This document shows, in pieces, positions 36,846 through 46,498 of a DNA stretch of 64,000 nt. How positions within the stretch are numbered: position 1 is the stretch's first letter; the number at the start of each line of letters is the position of its first letter. Position numbers and translations under genes: made by a program. The notes beneath the pieces are model-generated. The model was not told where the DNA came from. It did not search any database and saw only the letters and a program-made list of their open reading frames with translations. The stretch comes from Sorangium cellulosum So0157-2 (GTDB lineage: Bacteria > Myxococcota_A > Polyangia > Polyangiales > Polyangiaceae), in assembly GCF_000418325.1 (NCBI RefSeq), contig NC_021658.1, positions 6,559,501 to 6,623,500 of the forward strand, written 5' to 3'.

Positions 36846-37498
36846 GCGTACCCCAGCACCTCGAGTTCTTCGTCGATCCGAGCCGGTGCATCGGCTGCCG
36901 GGCGTGTGTCGAGGCGTGCACCGAGTGCGACACGCACCGGGGCGAGTCGATGATCCACCTCGAGTACGTCGATCGCGGCAGCTCGGTGCAGACGGTGCCG
37001 GTCGTCTGCATGCACTGCGAGCAGCCCACGTGCGCCGAGGTCTGCCCGGCGGACGCGATCAAGCGCACCGGCGACGGCGTGGTGCAGAGCGCGCGCAAAC
37101 CGCGCTGCATCGCGTGCGGCAACTGCGTGGTCGCTTGCCCCTTCGGCGTGCCCGAGCTTTACATCGATCGCGCGATCATGATGAAGTGCGACATGTGCTA
37201 CGATCGCACGTCGGTCGGCAAGAAGCCGATGTGCGCGACCGTCTGCCCGAGCCAGGCGCTGTTCTTCGGGACGCGCGAGCAGAGCATCGCGCTCCGGCCG
37301 CAGTCGATACCGACCAACAAGTTCCGGTTCGGCGACCAGACGATCACGACCCGCGTCAACGTGATGGTGCCTCGCCGGCCGACGGCGCCGATGCACATCG
37401 ACGTGACCGCGGCGATGGACGAGCGCCCGGCCAACCGCGCGGTCCGGCTGCCGGTCGTCGCCGACGCCCCCGATCCGTTCGCCGAGGTGGAGGTCTGA
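36842..37498 (+). CDS. four-cluster ferredoxin-type electron-transfer subunit
   Basis: 218 residues with four Cys clusters arranged as in NarH/DmsB/HybA subunits: CIGCRACVEACTEC, CMHCEQPTCAEVCPADAI, CIACGNCVVACPFGV and CDMCYDRTSVGKKPMCATVC followed by PSQAL. It would pass electrons through four Fe-S clusters between the Rieske or membrane partners and the molybdoenzyme. The ATG overlaps the upstream stop (ATGAGC). Confidence 0.9.
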   Translation: MSVPQHLEFFVDPSRCIGCRACVEACTECDTHRGESMIHLEYVDRGSSVQTVPVVCMHCEQPTCAEVCPADAIKRTGDGVVQSARKPRCIACGNCVVACPFGVPELYIDRAIMMKCDMCYDRTSVGKKPMCATVCPSQALFFGTREQSIALRPQSIPTNKFRFGDQTITTRVNVMVPRRPTAPMHIDVTAAMDERPANRAVRLPVVADAPDPFAEVEV

Positions 37499-37499
37499 G

Positions 37500-38156
37500 A
37501 TGCCTGACGATCCGCAGCGCCGGTACGAGGAGGTCCTCGCGCTGGACACGCGCCTCGACGCGCCCGAGCGCCAGGGTCTGACCGGGACGACCCGCGCCGA
37601 TGTCTACGAGCCGACCCGCGATCCCGACGACGTCACCGTCGCGCCGGACGGCCGTTCGCTCGACGAACAGCCGCGGTGGCGGCAGGACTTCGCGATCGAC
37701 TGGCCCCGGGACCAGCACGTCGCGCGGCGCGACTTCGCCCGGTTCCTGGTCCTGACCAGCGGCGCGTTCACGGCCGGCCAGGCGTGGATCGCAGCGCAGA
37801 GCCTCGTGAGGGAGCGGCGTCCGTCGCCGCCGCGCAAGCGGATCGCCGCGCTCGCCGACGTCCCGGTCCGCTCCGCGATCGTGTTCGACTACCCCGGCGA
37901 GCTCGACCCCTGCCTGCTGATCCGCCTCGCCGACGGCGGCGTGGTGGCGTTCAGCCAGAAGTGCACGCACCTGTCGTGCGCGGTGGTGCCGCGGATCGAT
38001 CAGGGTGTCATCCAGTGTCCTTGCCACGAGGGCTACTTCGACCTCGCCACCGGGCAGAACATCGCAGGGCCGCCGCCGCGACCGCTGCCACGGATCGAGC
38101 TCGAGATCGTCGGCGGAGAGGTGTTCGCGATCGGCGTGCACGAGAGGACTGTATGA
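37500..38156 (+). CDS. Rieske [2Fe-2S] protein
   Basis: 218 residues. The Rieske ligands lie in KCTHLSCAVVPR (C-T-H) and CPCHEGYFDLATGQ (C-x-x-H). An N-terminal soluble part of about 75 residues precedes DFARFLVLTSGAFTAGQAWI, a single membrane anchor of the Rieske type. The start overlaps or abuts the ferredoxin gene stop (GAGATG). It is an additional electron carrier that simple Nas or Nar systems lack. Confidence 0.9.
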   Translation: MPDDPQRRYEEVLALDTRLDAPERQGLTGTTRADVYEPTRDPDDVTVAPDGRSLDEQPRWRQDFAIDWPRDQHVARRDFARFLVLTSGAFTAGQAWIAAQSLVRERRPSPPRKRIAALADVPVRSAIVFDYPGELDPCLLIRLADGGVVAFSQKCTHLSCAVVPRIDQGVIQCPCHEGYFDLATGQNIAGPPPRPLPRIELEIVGGEVFAIGVHERTV

Positions 38157-38380
38157 GCTGGCGGCCGGAACGCCATTGGGCGCGCGCGCAGCGGACCACG
38201 ATCGTCCATGGCGTGCTGTGCATGCTGCTGATCCTGGTCGCCCTGCAGCTCTGGCTGCTCACGGCGACGATGAACGCCTTCCTCGGGGGGGATGACGGGG
38301 TGGTCTGGCCGGCGCTCGGCGCCAGCGCCGCGTGCCTCGCGCTCAACCTCGGGCTCCTCCGCTACCTCGGGCGCCTGTGA
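38153..38380 (+). CDS. small membrane protein of molybdoenzyme operon
   Basis: 75 residues with two predicted transmembrane helices (TIVHGVLCMLLILVALQLWL and WPALGASAACLALNLGLL). The ATG overlaps the Rieske stop and its own stop overlaps the next GTG, so it is firmly part of the operon. I recognise no family; it may be an assembly or anchoring peptide (related small proteins accompany this type of cluster). Confidence 0.7.
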   Translation: MSWRPERHWARAQRTTIVHGVLCMLLILVALQLWLLTATMNAFLGGDDGVVWPALGASAACLALNLGLLRYLGRL

Positions 38381-39408
38381 CGGCGGCGCCCGGCGGCCTC
38401 GCCGGGATGCACCCGGCGTACTTCGCGCTCGTCATGGCGACCGGCATCGTGTCGCTGGCGTGTCACATCGTCGGGCTCGACGCCGTGGCGAGGGCGCTCT
38501 TCGGGCTCAACCTCGTGTTCTATCCGGCCCTCTGGGCGCTCGCGATCGCGCGCGTCGTCCGCCACCGGGACCGGGTCCTCGCGGACATCCTCGATCACGG
38601 CCGCTCGGTCGGCTTCTTCACGGCCGTGGCGGCGACCTGCGTGCTCGGCTCGCAGTGCCTGCTGGTCGGGGACGCTTACCGGACGGCGTTCGTCCTGTGG
38701 GTCGTCGGGATCGCCCTCTGGGGCGTCCTCACTTACGCCGTCTTCACCATCCTCTTCGTCAAGCTCGAGAAGCCGGCGCTCGCTCATGGCATCAACGGCG
38801 GCTGGCTGATCGCGGTGGTCGCCGCGCAGTCGGTCAGCGTGCTCGGCGCGCAGCTCGCGACGCGGCTCGGCGACGACGCGCCGGTCGTCTCGCTCTTCTG
38901 CCTCGCCATGTGGCTCGGCGGCGGAATGCTCTATCTCTGGATCATCGGGATCATCTTCTACCGTTATGCGTTCTTCACGATGAGCCCGTCGGATCTGGCG
39001 CCGCCCTACTGGATCAACATGGGAGCGGCCGCGATCTCGGCGCTCGCCGGGGCGACGCTGATCGCGGCGGCGCCGTGCTCGCCGGTCCTCGAACAGCTCC
39101 TGCCGTTCCTCCGCGGCATGACCTTGCTCTGGTGGGCCACCGCGACCTGGTGGATCCCGATGCTGGTGATCCTCGGTATCTGGCGTCACGTCTACCACCG
39201 CTTCCCGCTGCGGTACGATCCGCTGTACTGGGGCGCGGTGTTCCCCCTCGGCATGTACACGGTGTGCACGGCGCGCCTCTCCACCGCGGTCGACGCGCGG
39301 TACCTCGTCGAGATCTCGGGCCGGTTCGTGTACGTGGCGCTCGGCGCGTGGCTCACGGCCGCGGTCGGGATGGCGATGCACCTCGTCCGCTCGGCGCGGC
39401 GGTCCTAG
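38377..39408 (+). CDS. TDT-family (TehA/SLAC1-like) anion transporter
   Basis: 343 residues, about ten transmembrane helices. Family motifs are PAYFALVMATGIVSLACH at the first helix, NGGWLIAVVAAQSVSVLGAQ, and TWWIPMLVILGIWRHVYHRF with YWGAVFPLGMYTVCTARLS. The TDT family includes TehA, the yeast sulfite exporter Ssu1 and plant anion channels. As the last gene of a nitrate-reductase-like operon it may export nitrite or move a related anion. The GTG at 38377 overlaps the preceding stop (GTGA). Confidence 0.85.
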   Translation: MTAAPGGLAGMHPAYFALVMATGIVSLACHIVGLDAVARALFGLNLVFYPALWALAIARVVRHRDRVLADILDHGRSVGFFTAVAATCVLGSQCLLVGDAYRTAFVLWVVGIALWGVLTYAVFTILFVKLEKPALAHGINGGWLIAVVAAQSVSVLGAQLATRLGDDAPVVSLFCLAMWLGGGMLYLWIIGIIFYRYAFFTMSPSDLAPPYWINMGAAAISALAGATLIAAAPCSPVLEQLLPFLRGMTLLWWATATWWIPMLVILGIWRHVYHRFPLRYDPLYWGAVFPLGMYTVCTARLSTAVDARYLVEISGRFVYVALGAWLTAAVGMAMHLVRSARRS

Positions 39409-39731
39409 CGAGCACCGCGTCGCCCAAGGGCGATGCCGAAGGCCTCCGCGTGCGCGTTGTCGATGGCGACCGGCTCGTCCATGCCGCTCTCCGTCACGAC
39501 GGCCTCCACCCGATCGACGCGCGTGCCGGACTCCTGGCGAGGCATGTGGACCGAGACGAAGCGGACGCCGCGCGGCCCGTACCTGTCCTTCCACGCGCGC
39601 AGGGTGGGCAGGTCGTCCTTGCAAAGCGAGCACGACACCGCCCAGAACTGCACGACGACCGGCCCGCCCTCGAGCGCGGCGGGCGTGGGCTCGCCGTGCA
39701 GCCAGCGCGTCGCGCCCTCGAACGAGGGCAT
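39405..39731 (-). pseudogene. TlpA/thioredoxin-like protein, C-terminally truncated
   Basis: 108 codons from ATG 39731. The region LEGGPVVVQFWAVSCSLCKD contains the redox motif C-S-L-C and is followed by LPTLRAWKDRYGPRGVRFVS and VAIDNAHAEAFG. TlpA proteins normally continue with the cis-Pro strand (PxxxxFDxxG) and a final helix; here the frame changes to GIALGRRGAR and stops, overlapping the end of the TDT gene. It is probably a decayed remnant. The text upstream of 39731 in this frame is shadow sequence. Confidence 0.6.
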
Positions 39732-39739
39732 CGGCGCGC

Positions 39740-39900
39740 CGCCAGGCAGCACGGCGCTGCTCCGCCGAGATCTCGATCGTGTCCTTGCCCGGCTTCCAGT
39801 CGGACGGGCACAGGCCGCCGGTCTGGAGCGCCGCGAGCACGCGGAGGGCCTCGTCGGTCGAGCGGCCGATGTTGAGCGAGTGGATCGCGCCGCCGTTGAC
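39740..39900 (-). pseudogene. C-terminal remnant of an AhpC-type peroxiredoxin
   Basis: In a minus-strand frame different from the TlpA remnant the text reads GGAIHSLNIGRSTDEALRVL and then AALQTGGLCPSDWKPGKDTI. This is the C-terminal arm of 2-Cys peroxiredoxins, including the resolving Cys (G-x-C-P-x-x-W-K-P-G). No peroxidatic-Cys segment exists upstream, so about 80 percent of the gene is missing, and no stop follows the normal end. Confidence 0.65.
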
Positions 39901-40018
39901 GCCGCGGGCCCCGGCACCACGACCTCCGCGTCGATGCCACCGATCGACGTGGGCGATGACGGTGGGCCGCCGGCGCGGGCGGCCGGGGCGGCGCGGCGGG
40001 CGCTCGATCCGGGCGTGC

Positions 40019-41169
<1,151 letters not shown>

Positions 41170-41305
41170 CGGCGAGCGCGGGCCGAGGCGTGGAGCAGGC
41201 CTGCGTGGGCCCCGAGGTTCACGGATGGGCATGCGGGTCGGTTCCTGGAGCACCCATCCTATTGCATTTCCGCAGGGATCTCGGCCTGTGAGGGAGGACG
41301 GCCCT

Positions 41306-41434
41306 TCCCCTCTGTTCTACGGCTTCCTCAAGACCCTGGAGGCCTATCGTCAGACCATGGGCGCCGATACGTCGCTGACGTTCAGCGCCAACTCGGATTT
41401 CTACCGTTACCTGGAGTCGGTTCGAGGGAGATAG
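41306..41434 (+). pseudogene. C-terminal remnant of hflC
   Basis: The last 42 codons of a plus-strand frame read SPLFYGFLKTLEAYRQTMGA and then DTSLTFSANSDFYRYLESVR. They match the C-terminus of HflC (D-x-x-FYxFxRSLxAY ... S-x-D-S-x-FFRYL), the membrane-bound modulator of FtsH. Nothing upstream resembles the SPFH domain. Its stop abuts the convergent SDR gene stop. Confidence 0.6.
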
Positions 41435-42226
41435 TCACCGGGCGGTGAAGCCGCCGTCGATGAGGAGGGTGGTCCCGGTGATGAGCGACGCGGCGGGCGA
41501 CGCGAGGAAGACGACGGCGCCCGCCACGTCGACGGGCTCGCCGACGCGCCCGAGGGGGATCCTCGACAGGAGATCGTCTCGAAACGCCTCGTCTTCGAGC
41601 CATTTGACGGTGCCCGGCGTCCGGATGAACGTCGGGGCGACCGCGTTCACGTTGATGCCGTACCTGGCCCACTCGACCGCGAGGCATTTGGTCAGGTGCG
41701 CGATCCCTGCCTTGGTCATGCAGTAGACCGACTCGGTCGGTAGACCGACGAACCCCGCCTGCGAGCTCAGGTTCACGATCTTGCCGCTGCGGTTCTCGAT
41801 CATCGTCCGCCCGACCTCCTGGCTGACGAAGAACGTGCCCTTGAGGTTCACCGCGACGGTGAGATCGAAGTCCTCTTCGGTCACGTCCTCTGCGGGGTTC
41901 GGCGGGCCGACCCCGGCGTTGTTGACGAGGATGTCGATGCGACCGAAATGGCGGATCGCTTCGGCCACCGCGCTCCTGATCTCCGACGTGCGCGTCACGT
42001 CCATTTGCAGCGGGAGCGCGCGTCGGCCGAGGGCGCGTATGGCCTCGGCGAGCTCCCCCGCTGAGCCGATCTCGCGCAGGCCAAGGGCGACGTCCGCGCC
42101 GGCGTGCGCGAGGGCGAGCGCGCATGCGTTCCCGAGGCCGCGGGCGGCCCCGGTGACGAGCGCTACCTGTCCCTTCAGATCGAAGCGCGGTGCTTCGCCC
42201 GATGAAGAAGGTGTATCCGTTGGCAT
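41435..42226 (-). CDS. short-chain dehydrogenase/reductase
   Basis: 263 residues from ATG 42226 (a TTG at 42241 is possible). Classical SDR: VTGAARGLGNACALALA, VNNAGVG, catalytic Ser in KIVNLSSQAG, Y-x-x-x-K in SVYCMTKAGIAHLTK, NAVAPTFIRTP and LASPAASLITGTTLLIDGGF. It is most like the gluconate 5-dehydrogenase/FabG group acting on sugar acids or 3-keto substrates; the substrate is unknown. It appears intact although it is surrounded by gene remnants. Confidence 0.9.
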   Translation of the reverse strand: MPTDTPSSSGEAPRFDLKGQVALVTGAARGLGNACALALAHAGADVALGLREIGSAGELAEAIRALGRRALPLQMDVTRTSEIRSAVAEAIRHFGRIDILVNNAGVGPPNPAEDVTEEDFDLTVAVNLKGTFFVSQEVGRTMIENRSGKIVNLSSQAGFVGLPTESVYCMTKAGIAHLTKCLAVEWARYGINVNAVAPTFIRTPGTVKWLEDEAFRDDLLSRIPLGRVGEPVDVAGAVVFLASPAASLITGTTLLIDGGFTAR

Positions 42227-42304
42227 GAGGTCGTCTCGCAATAACTGGAGCTCGCGTCAAGCGCGCGGCGACGGTGGTGGCTTCGCGGGGTGATGTCGTC
42301 GTCG

Positions 42305-42420
42305 CGTTCTTCCCGAAGACCTCACAGATGCAGATCTCCGACGAACGCTCCGGCGCGTCCTCGTAGCCGATCATCCACAGCGCCACGTGGTTGCCCGGCA
42401 CCCTGACGCCCCTCGCCCTG
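42305..42420 (-). pseudogene. N-terminal or internal fragment of an unknown gene
   Basis: A minus-strand frame reads RGVRVPGNHVALWMIGYEDA, then PERSSEICICEVFGKN, well-formed protein-like text with no stop. It then loses character (ATTTSPREATTVAAR) before the SDR gene. A GTG at 42401 could start it. I cannot name the family; the abrupt change suggests a truncated gene. Confidence 0.35.
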
Positions 42421-42431
42421 AGCTCACGGGA

Positions 42432-43814
42432 TCAGAACGCAGCCGTCACCGTCGCTCCAAGGTTCACCATCGTGCCGTCCGCTCGGTAATCCCCGACGAA
42501 ATCGGCCGGATTGTCCTTCTCCACCACCACTTCCGGCAGCACGGACAGCTGCCCGTGCACATCGATCCGGAGCGAGCCCGGCAGCTCCGGCAGAGGCCGA
42601 TTCAAGACCACGCCCGCCCCCAGAGAGAGCGTGTGCCGATCGGCGTCGATGTAGTTCGTCACCCCCCGCTGCGGCGGGACCGGCGAGCGCTCGTAGACAT
42701 ACCCCGCGCGGAGCGGGATCTCGATCGCGTGGCGCGCTCCCCCCGGCCCGCCTTGCCCGGCCGCCTCGCGCGGGCTCCCCGCCGCGGCGATCGCGTACTC
42801 GACGCCCAGCCGCGGCACGAGCCGATCCTCGAACCGGAGCGGCACCACGGACGTCGGCCTCGGATCGTCGGGCAGGTCGAGCGGCACCTCCGGCGGCGGC
42901 GACGCCTCGAGGTGCGCCCGCGCCCTCGCCACCGGGCTCTCGTAGGCCGACCAGCTCACCCACGTGACGTCGAGGTTCACGCGCAGGCCCCGGATGCGCT
43001 GGAAGCTCGCGCCCACGACGACCTGCTGCGGCAGGAACGCGTCGACGGTGCGCGACTCGAGCTCGTAGAGGAGCGGCACCTCGATGCCCGCGAAGTCGAC
43101 GACCCCTTGCAGCCGCGCGTCGATCGACAGCGGGAGCTCCGCCTCCCCGCGGTAGACGACCCCGACGAAGCCGAGGTCCCAGGCGCGCACCCGGGCGCCG
43201 AGCTGCGGGTAGCGGATCGACGTGAGATCCGCGTCCACCTCGTGGCGGAGCGCGGAGTCGTAGGGCGACAGCGCGTCGGCGCGGCCCGTCACCGAGAAGC
43301 GGCCCCGTGTCGAGGCGAGGAACGCGACGCCGCCGCCGAGCTCCAAAAACGGGAGCGGGCGCACCGCGATGCTCGCGGCGAGGAACAGGATCGAGAGCCG
43401 GTCGTCGTAGAGCTCCCAGCGCGGCGTCTCCTGGCGGATCGCCTTGATCCGCGACAGCCCGTCGTCCGGCAGGAACGTCGCCAGCCCGAACGCGAACGGG
43501 ACGCCGAGCACCTCGCCCGGCGCGACGAGGCCGCCCGACAGCCCGTGGACGTCGCGCACGCCGCTGTCGCGGCCGTTCGCGCGCAGGCCGTTCGACGCGT
43601 AGCTGTAGCCGATCGAGAGGCCGAGCCCCGTCGCGCCGACGAGGCCCGCCGGGTTGTAGTAGCTCGCCGAGAAATCGGTCGCGTCCGCCGCGAGCGCGCC
43701 GCCCATCGCGGCGCCGCGCGAGCCGAACCCGTACGCGTCGGGCGCGTGCGCGCGCGCTCGCCCGGCGGTCAGCGCGGCCAGCAGCGCGGCGGCGGCGCAG
43801 GCGGGCCGGCGCAT
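42432..43814 (-). CDS. FadL/OmpP1-like outer-membrane protein
   Basis: 460 residues. Signal peptide ending GRARAHA, then the FadL-family start YGFGSRGAAMGGALAADATD with SASYYNPAGLVGATG and alternating beta-barrel strands to the end (MVNLGATVTAAF). FadL proteins pass hydrophobic compounds across the outer membrane. The ATG overlaps the stop of the paralogous gene upstream (TGATG), so the two are co-translated. Confidence 0.82.
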   Translation of the reverse strand: MRRPACAAAALLAALTAGRARAHAPDAYGFGSRGAAMGGALAADATDFSASYYNPAGLVGATGLGLSIGYSYASNGLRANGRDSGVRDVHGLSGGLVAPGEVLGVPFAFGLATFLPDDGLSRIKAIRQETPRWELYDDRLSILFLAASIAVRPLPFLELGGGVAFLASTRGRFSVTGRADALSPYDSALRHEVDADLTSIRYPQLGARVRAWDLGFVGVVYRGEAELPLSIDARLQGVVDFAGIEVPLLYELESRTVDAFLPQQVVVGASFQRIRGLRVNLDVTWVSWSAYESPVARARAHLEASPPPEVPLDLPDDPRPTSVVPLRFEDRLVPRLGVEYAIAAAGSPREAAGQGGPGGARHAIEIPLRAGYVYERSPVPPQRGVTNYIDADRHTLSLGAGVVLNRPLPELPGSLRIDVHGQLSVLPEVVVEKDNPADFVGDYRADGTMVNLGATVTAAF

Positions 43815-45136
43815 CAGAACGCCACCCCGAGCGTCGTGCCGCCCGCGACCACGACGCCCCCCGTGCGCACCGCGCCGGCGCCGCCCTCCCCGCCGCCCGC
43901 GGCCGGCTCGCCGCGCTTCCGGTGCGCGCGCGGCAGGAGCAGCTGCACCTCGCCGAACAGGTCCAGCGTCAGCCGGGGCAGCGGCGCGGCGAGCGCGAGC
44001 CCGTAGCCGAGCGAGAGCGCGACGCGCGCGTTGTCGTAGAGGTTCGACGCGCCCGTCTGCTCGGGCGCCGGCGACGGCTCGAGGTACGCGCCGCCGCGCG
44101 CGTGCGCCGTGGCCCCCGGCCGCAGCGCGAGGCTGCGCTCCACGCCGACCCGCGGCACGACCGTGTCCGAGTACCCCGGATCCGCGGGCGCCGGCGCCCC
44201 GCACGGGCCGGCGAACGGCTCGCCCGTGGCGGGGTCGACGTCCGGGCAGCGCACCGTCGCCTCGGCCGGGCCGGGGTACGCCGACCAGCGCTTGTACGTC
44301 GCGCCGATCGCCACCTTCCAGGGGCCCTTCACGCGCGCCACCTCGAGCGCGACCTGCGCCGGATCGTACTGCGCGATCCCCGCGATGTGGAGCGGCGGCA
44401 CGGCGATGCCCCCGAGATCCTCGGCGCGGATGACGACGTCGAAGCGCCCGGCGAGCTCGCCGCGGAACGTGGCCCCGACGCGGTACGCGCCGATGTCGTA
44501 GCTCGCGCCGAGGATCGGCCCGTAGCTCGCGACGAGGGTGTCCTCGACAAGCGTACCCACGCGGCCGGACGCGTCGGTCGCCACCGTCACCGAGCCGGAG
44601 AGCGCCGCCAGCGCGGCGAAGCCGGCGCCCACCCGGACGCCGCGCCCGAGCGACGCGCCGAGCGCCGCCTGCGCCGCCACCGACTGGGTCCGGTCCGCGA
44701 CCGGGAACTGCGGCGTCTCCGGGTAGAGGATCCGCCCGCGGACCACCACGTCGAACGGCGCGAAGAAGCCGAGGCCGATCGTCACGCGGTCCGCGAGCGC
44801 GCCGCCGAACGGGATCGGCACCGTGGCGCCGATCAGGCTGCCGCGCAGCGGCGGGTACGAGAGCCGCCGGCCGCCCGCGCGGAGGTCGAAGATCGCGCCC
44901 TCGAGCCCCAGGGTGAGCCGGCGCTCGCGCGACAGCGACAGGAGCGCCGGGTTCGCGTAGACGGCCTCGTAGCCCTCCGCGACCGCGGCGCCGGTCGCGC
45001 CCATGGCGCTCGCGCGCGCGCCGAAGCCGAGCACGTCCTCCGGCGACGCCCGCGCGGCGCCGGCCGGCGCGAGGGCGAGCCCCGCCGCGACGAGGGGCGC
45101 GAACCCGCGCCGCATCCAGCGGATCGGGCGAAGCAT
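43814..45136 (-). CDS. FadL/OmpP1-like outer-membrane protein, paralogue
   Basis: 440 residues. Signal peptide ending GAARASP, then VLGFGARASAMGATGAAVAE and AVYANPALLSLSRERR, the N-terminal pattern of FadL-like barrels, and a terminal barrel strand VVAGGTTLGVAF. It has a Cys-containing loop (VRCPDVDPATGEPFAGPCGA). It is the first gene of the pair and starts 52 bp from the divergent RlmN-like gene. Confidence 0.8.
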   Translation of the reverse strand: MLRPIRWMRRGFAPLVAAGLALAPAGAARASPEDVLGFGARASAMGATGAAVAEGYEAVYANPALLSLSRERRLTLGLEGAIFDLRAGGRRLSYPPLRGSLIGATVPIPFGGALADRVTIGLGFFAPFDVVVRGRILYPETPQFPVADRTQSVAAQAALGASLGRGVRVGAGFAALAALSGSVTVATDASGRVGTLVEDTLVASYGPILGASYDIGAYRVGATFRGELAGRFDVVIRAEDLGGIAVPPLHIAGIAQYDPAQVALEVARVKGPWKVAIGATYKRWSAYPGPAEATVRCPDVDPATGEPFAGPCGAPAPADPGYSDTVVPRVGVERSLALRPGATAHARGGAYLEPSPAPEQTGASNLYDNARVALSLGYGLALAAPLPRLTLDLFGEVQLLLPRAHRKRGEPAAGGGEGGAGAVRTGGVVVAGGTTLGVAF

Positions 45137-45187
45137 GCGCGGGCGACCGTAGACTGGGCCGCCCTGGCGCGCTAGTCGGTATCCGCC

Positions 45188-46489
45188 GTGGATCCCCGCC
45201 CTACAAGCAGCTCGGACGAACGTCGCCCTCGCCTCGCGCTCCAGGCCGTGCTGCCGGAGGAGCTCGCCGGCGCCTGCGGCATCGACCTCACCGACGCGCG
45301 CCGCATCGTCTCGCTGGCGCACCGCCTCGGCGAGCTGCCCCCGCGCGCGCCCGCGACCGTCCGGCGCGCCGCGCTCGAGGCCGCGCGCTCGGCGGGCGAG
45401 ATCAGGACGCTCACGCTCGTGGAGCGGCGCGCGAGCGCCGAGGATCCGTTCGTGAAGTACGCGTTCCGTCTGGACGACGGCGCGGCGATCGAGTCGGTGC
45501 GCATCCCGCTCGAGCGGCCGGGCCGGTACTCGGCGTGCGTGAGCTCGCAGGTCGGCTGCGCGCTCGCCTGCGCCTTCTGCGCCACCGGGCGCATGGGCCT
45601 CACGCGCAACCTGGAGGCCTGGGAGATCGTCGAGCAGGTGCGGCTCATCCGCCGGGATCTCGGCGCCACCGTGGGCGGCGGCGCGCGCGTGCACGGCGTG
45701 CTGTTCCAGGGCATGGGCGAGCCGCTCGCCAACGCCGATCGCGTCATCCAGGCGATCCGCGTGCTCTCGGAGCCGAGCGCGCAGGCGATCGACATGCGCA
45801 ACATCACGGTGTGCACGGCGGGGCTCCCGTCGGGGATCCGGCGGCTCGCGGCCGAGGTCCCGGGCGTCCGGCTCGGCCTCTCGCTCGGCTCGGTGCGGCC
45901 CGGCAGGCGGCGCCACCTCATGCCGATCGACGGCGCGCACCCGCTCGACGAGGTCCTCGCCGCCGCGGGCGAGCACGCGCGCGCGACCGGGCACGCGCCG
46001 ATGTGGGCGTACACGCTGCTCGCGGGCCAGAACGACGCGGACGAGGACGCCGCGAGCCTGGCCGCGCTCGCCCGCGGCTTCGCCGCGCAGCACGGCATCT
46101 CGCCTCGGCTCAGCCTCATCCCCTACAACGCGATCGGCGCGGCCGACGCTCCCCCGCCCTCGCCCGGCGGCGCCGAGGGCGGCGCCGCGCCGGCCGATCC
46201 GTTCGCGCGCTCGGCGCGGCTCGAGGCGTTCCGAGCGGTCCTCTCCGCCGCCGGCGTCGGCTCGATCGTGCGCTACTCCGGCGGCGGCGACGTCGGCGCG
46301 GCCTGCGGGCAGCTCGCGCGGCCTCCGGCGGAGGCGCAGCGGCCAGGCGGCCGCCGGGCGTCGCCCCGGCCCGGCGCGGCGGCGGAGGCGGAGGCGGAGG
46401 CGGCCGCGCGGAACGCCTCGAGCCGCGCCGAGCGCGCCGCCGCGGCCGGCGTGAGGGTCGCTATGGATCCCCGCTCCCGCGCGCGCTAG
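45188..46489 (+). CDS. RlmN/Cfr-family radical SAM RNA methyltransferase
   Basis: 433 residues. The radical SAM cluster motif is CALACAFCATG (C-x3-C-x2-C), followed by FQGMGEPLANADRVIQAI and NITVCTAGLPSGIRRLA. The methyl-carrying Cys near the end lies in GAACGQLARP, equivalent to C355 of RlmN. Family enzymes methylate C2 of A2503 in 23S rRNA and A37 in some tRNAs. A tail of about 60 Ala/Arg-rich residues follows the catalytic part, and a 17-residue Ala/Pro/Gly-rich insertion lies before the last domain. The start is a GTG. Confidence 0.88.
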   Translation: MDPRPTSSSDERRPRLALQAVLPEELAGACGIDLTDARRIVSLAHRLGELPPRAPATVRRAALEAARSAGEIRTLTLVERRASAEDPFVKYAFRLDDGAAIESVRIPLERPGRYSACVSSQVGCALACAFCATGRMGLTRNLEAWEIVEQVRLIRRDLGATVGGGARVHGVLFQGMGEPLANADRVIQAIRVLSEPSAQAIDMRNITVCTAGLPSGIRRLAAEVPGVRLGLSLGSVRPGRRRHLMPIDGAHPLDEVLAAAGEHARATGHAPMWAYTLLAGQNDADEDAASLAALARGFAAQHGISPRLSLIPYNAIGAADAPPPSPGGAEGGAAPADPFARSARLEAFRAVLSAAGVGSIVRYSGGGDVGAACGQLARPPAEAQRPGGRRASPRPGAAAEAEAEAAARNASSRAERAAAAGVRVAMDPRSRAR

Positions 46490-46498
46490 CTTGCGCCC

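Noticed and set aside
44109..45175. plus-strand frames opposite the FadL-like gene
   Set aside because: No motifs, extreme Arg content, and they overlap a clear beta-barrel gene.
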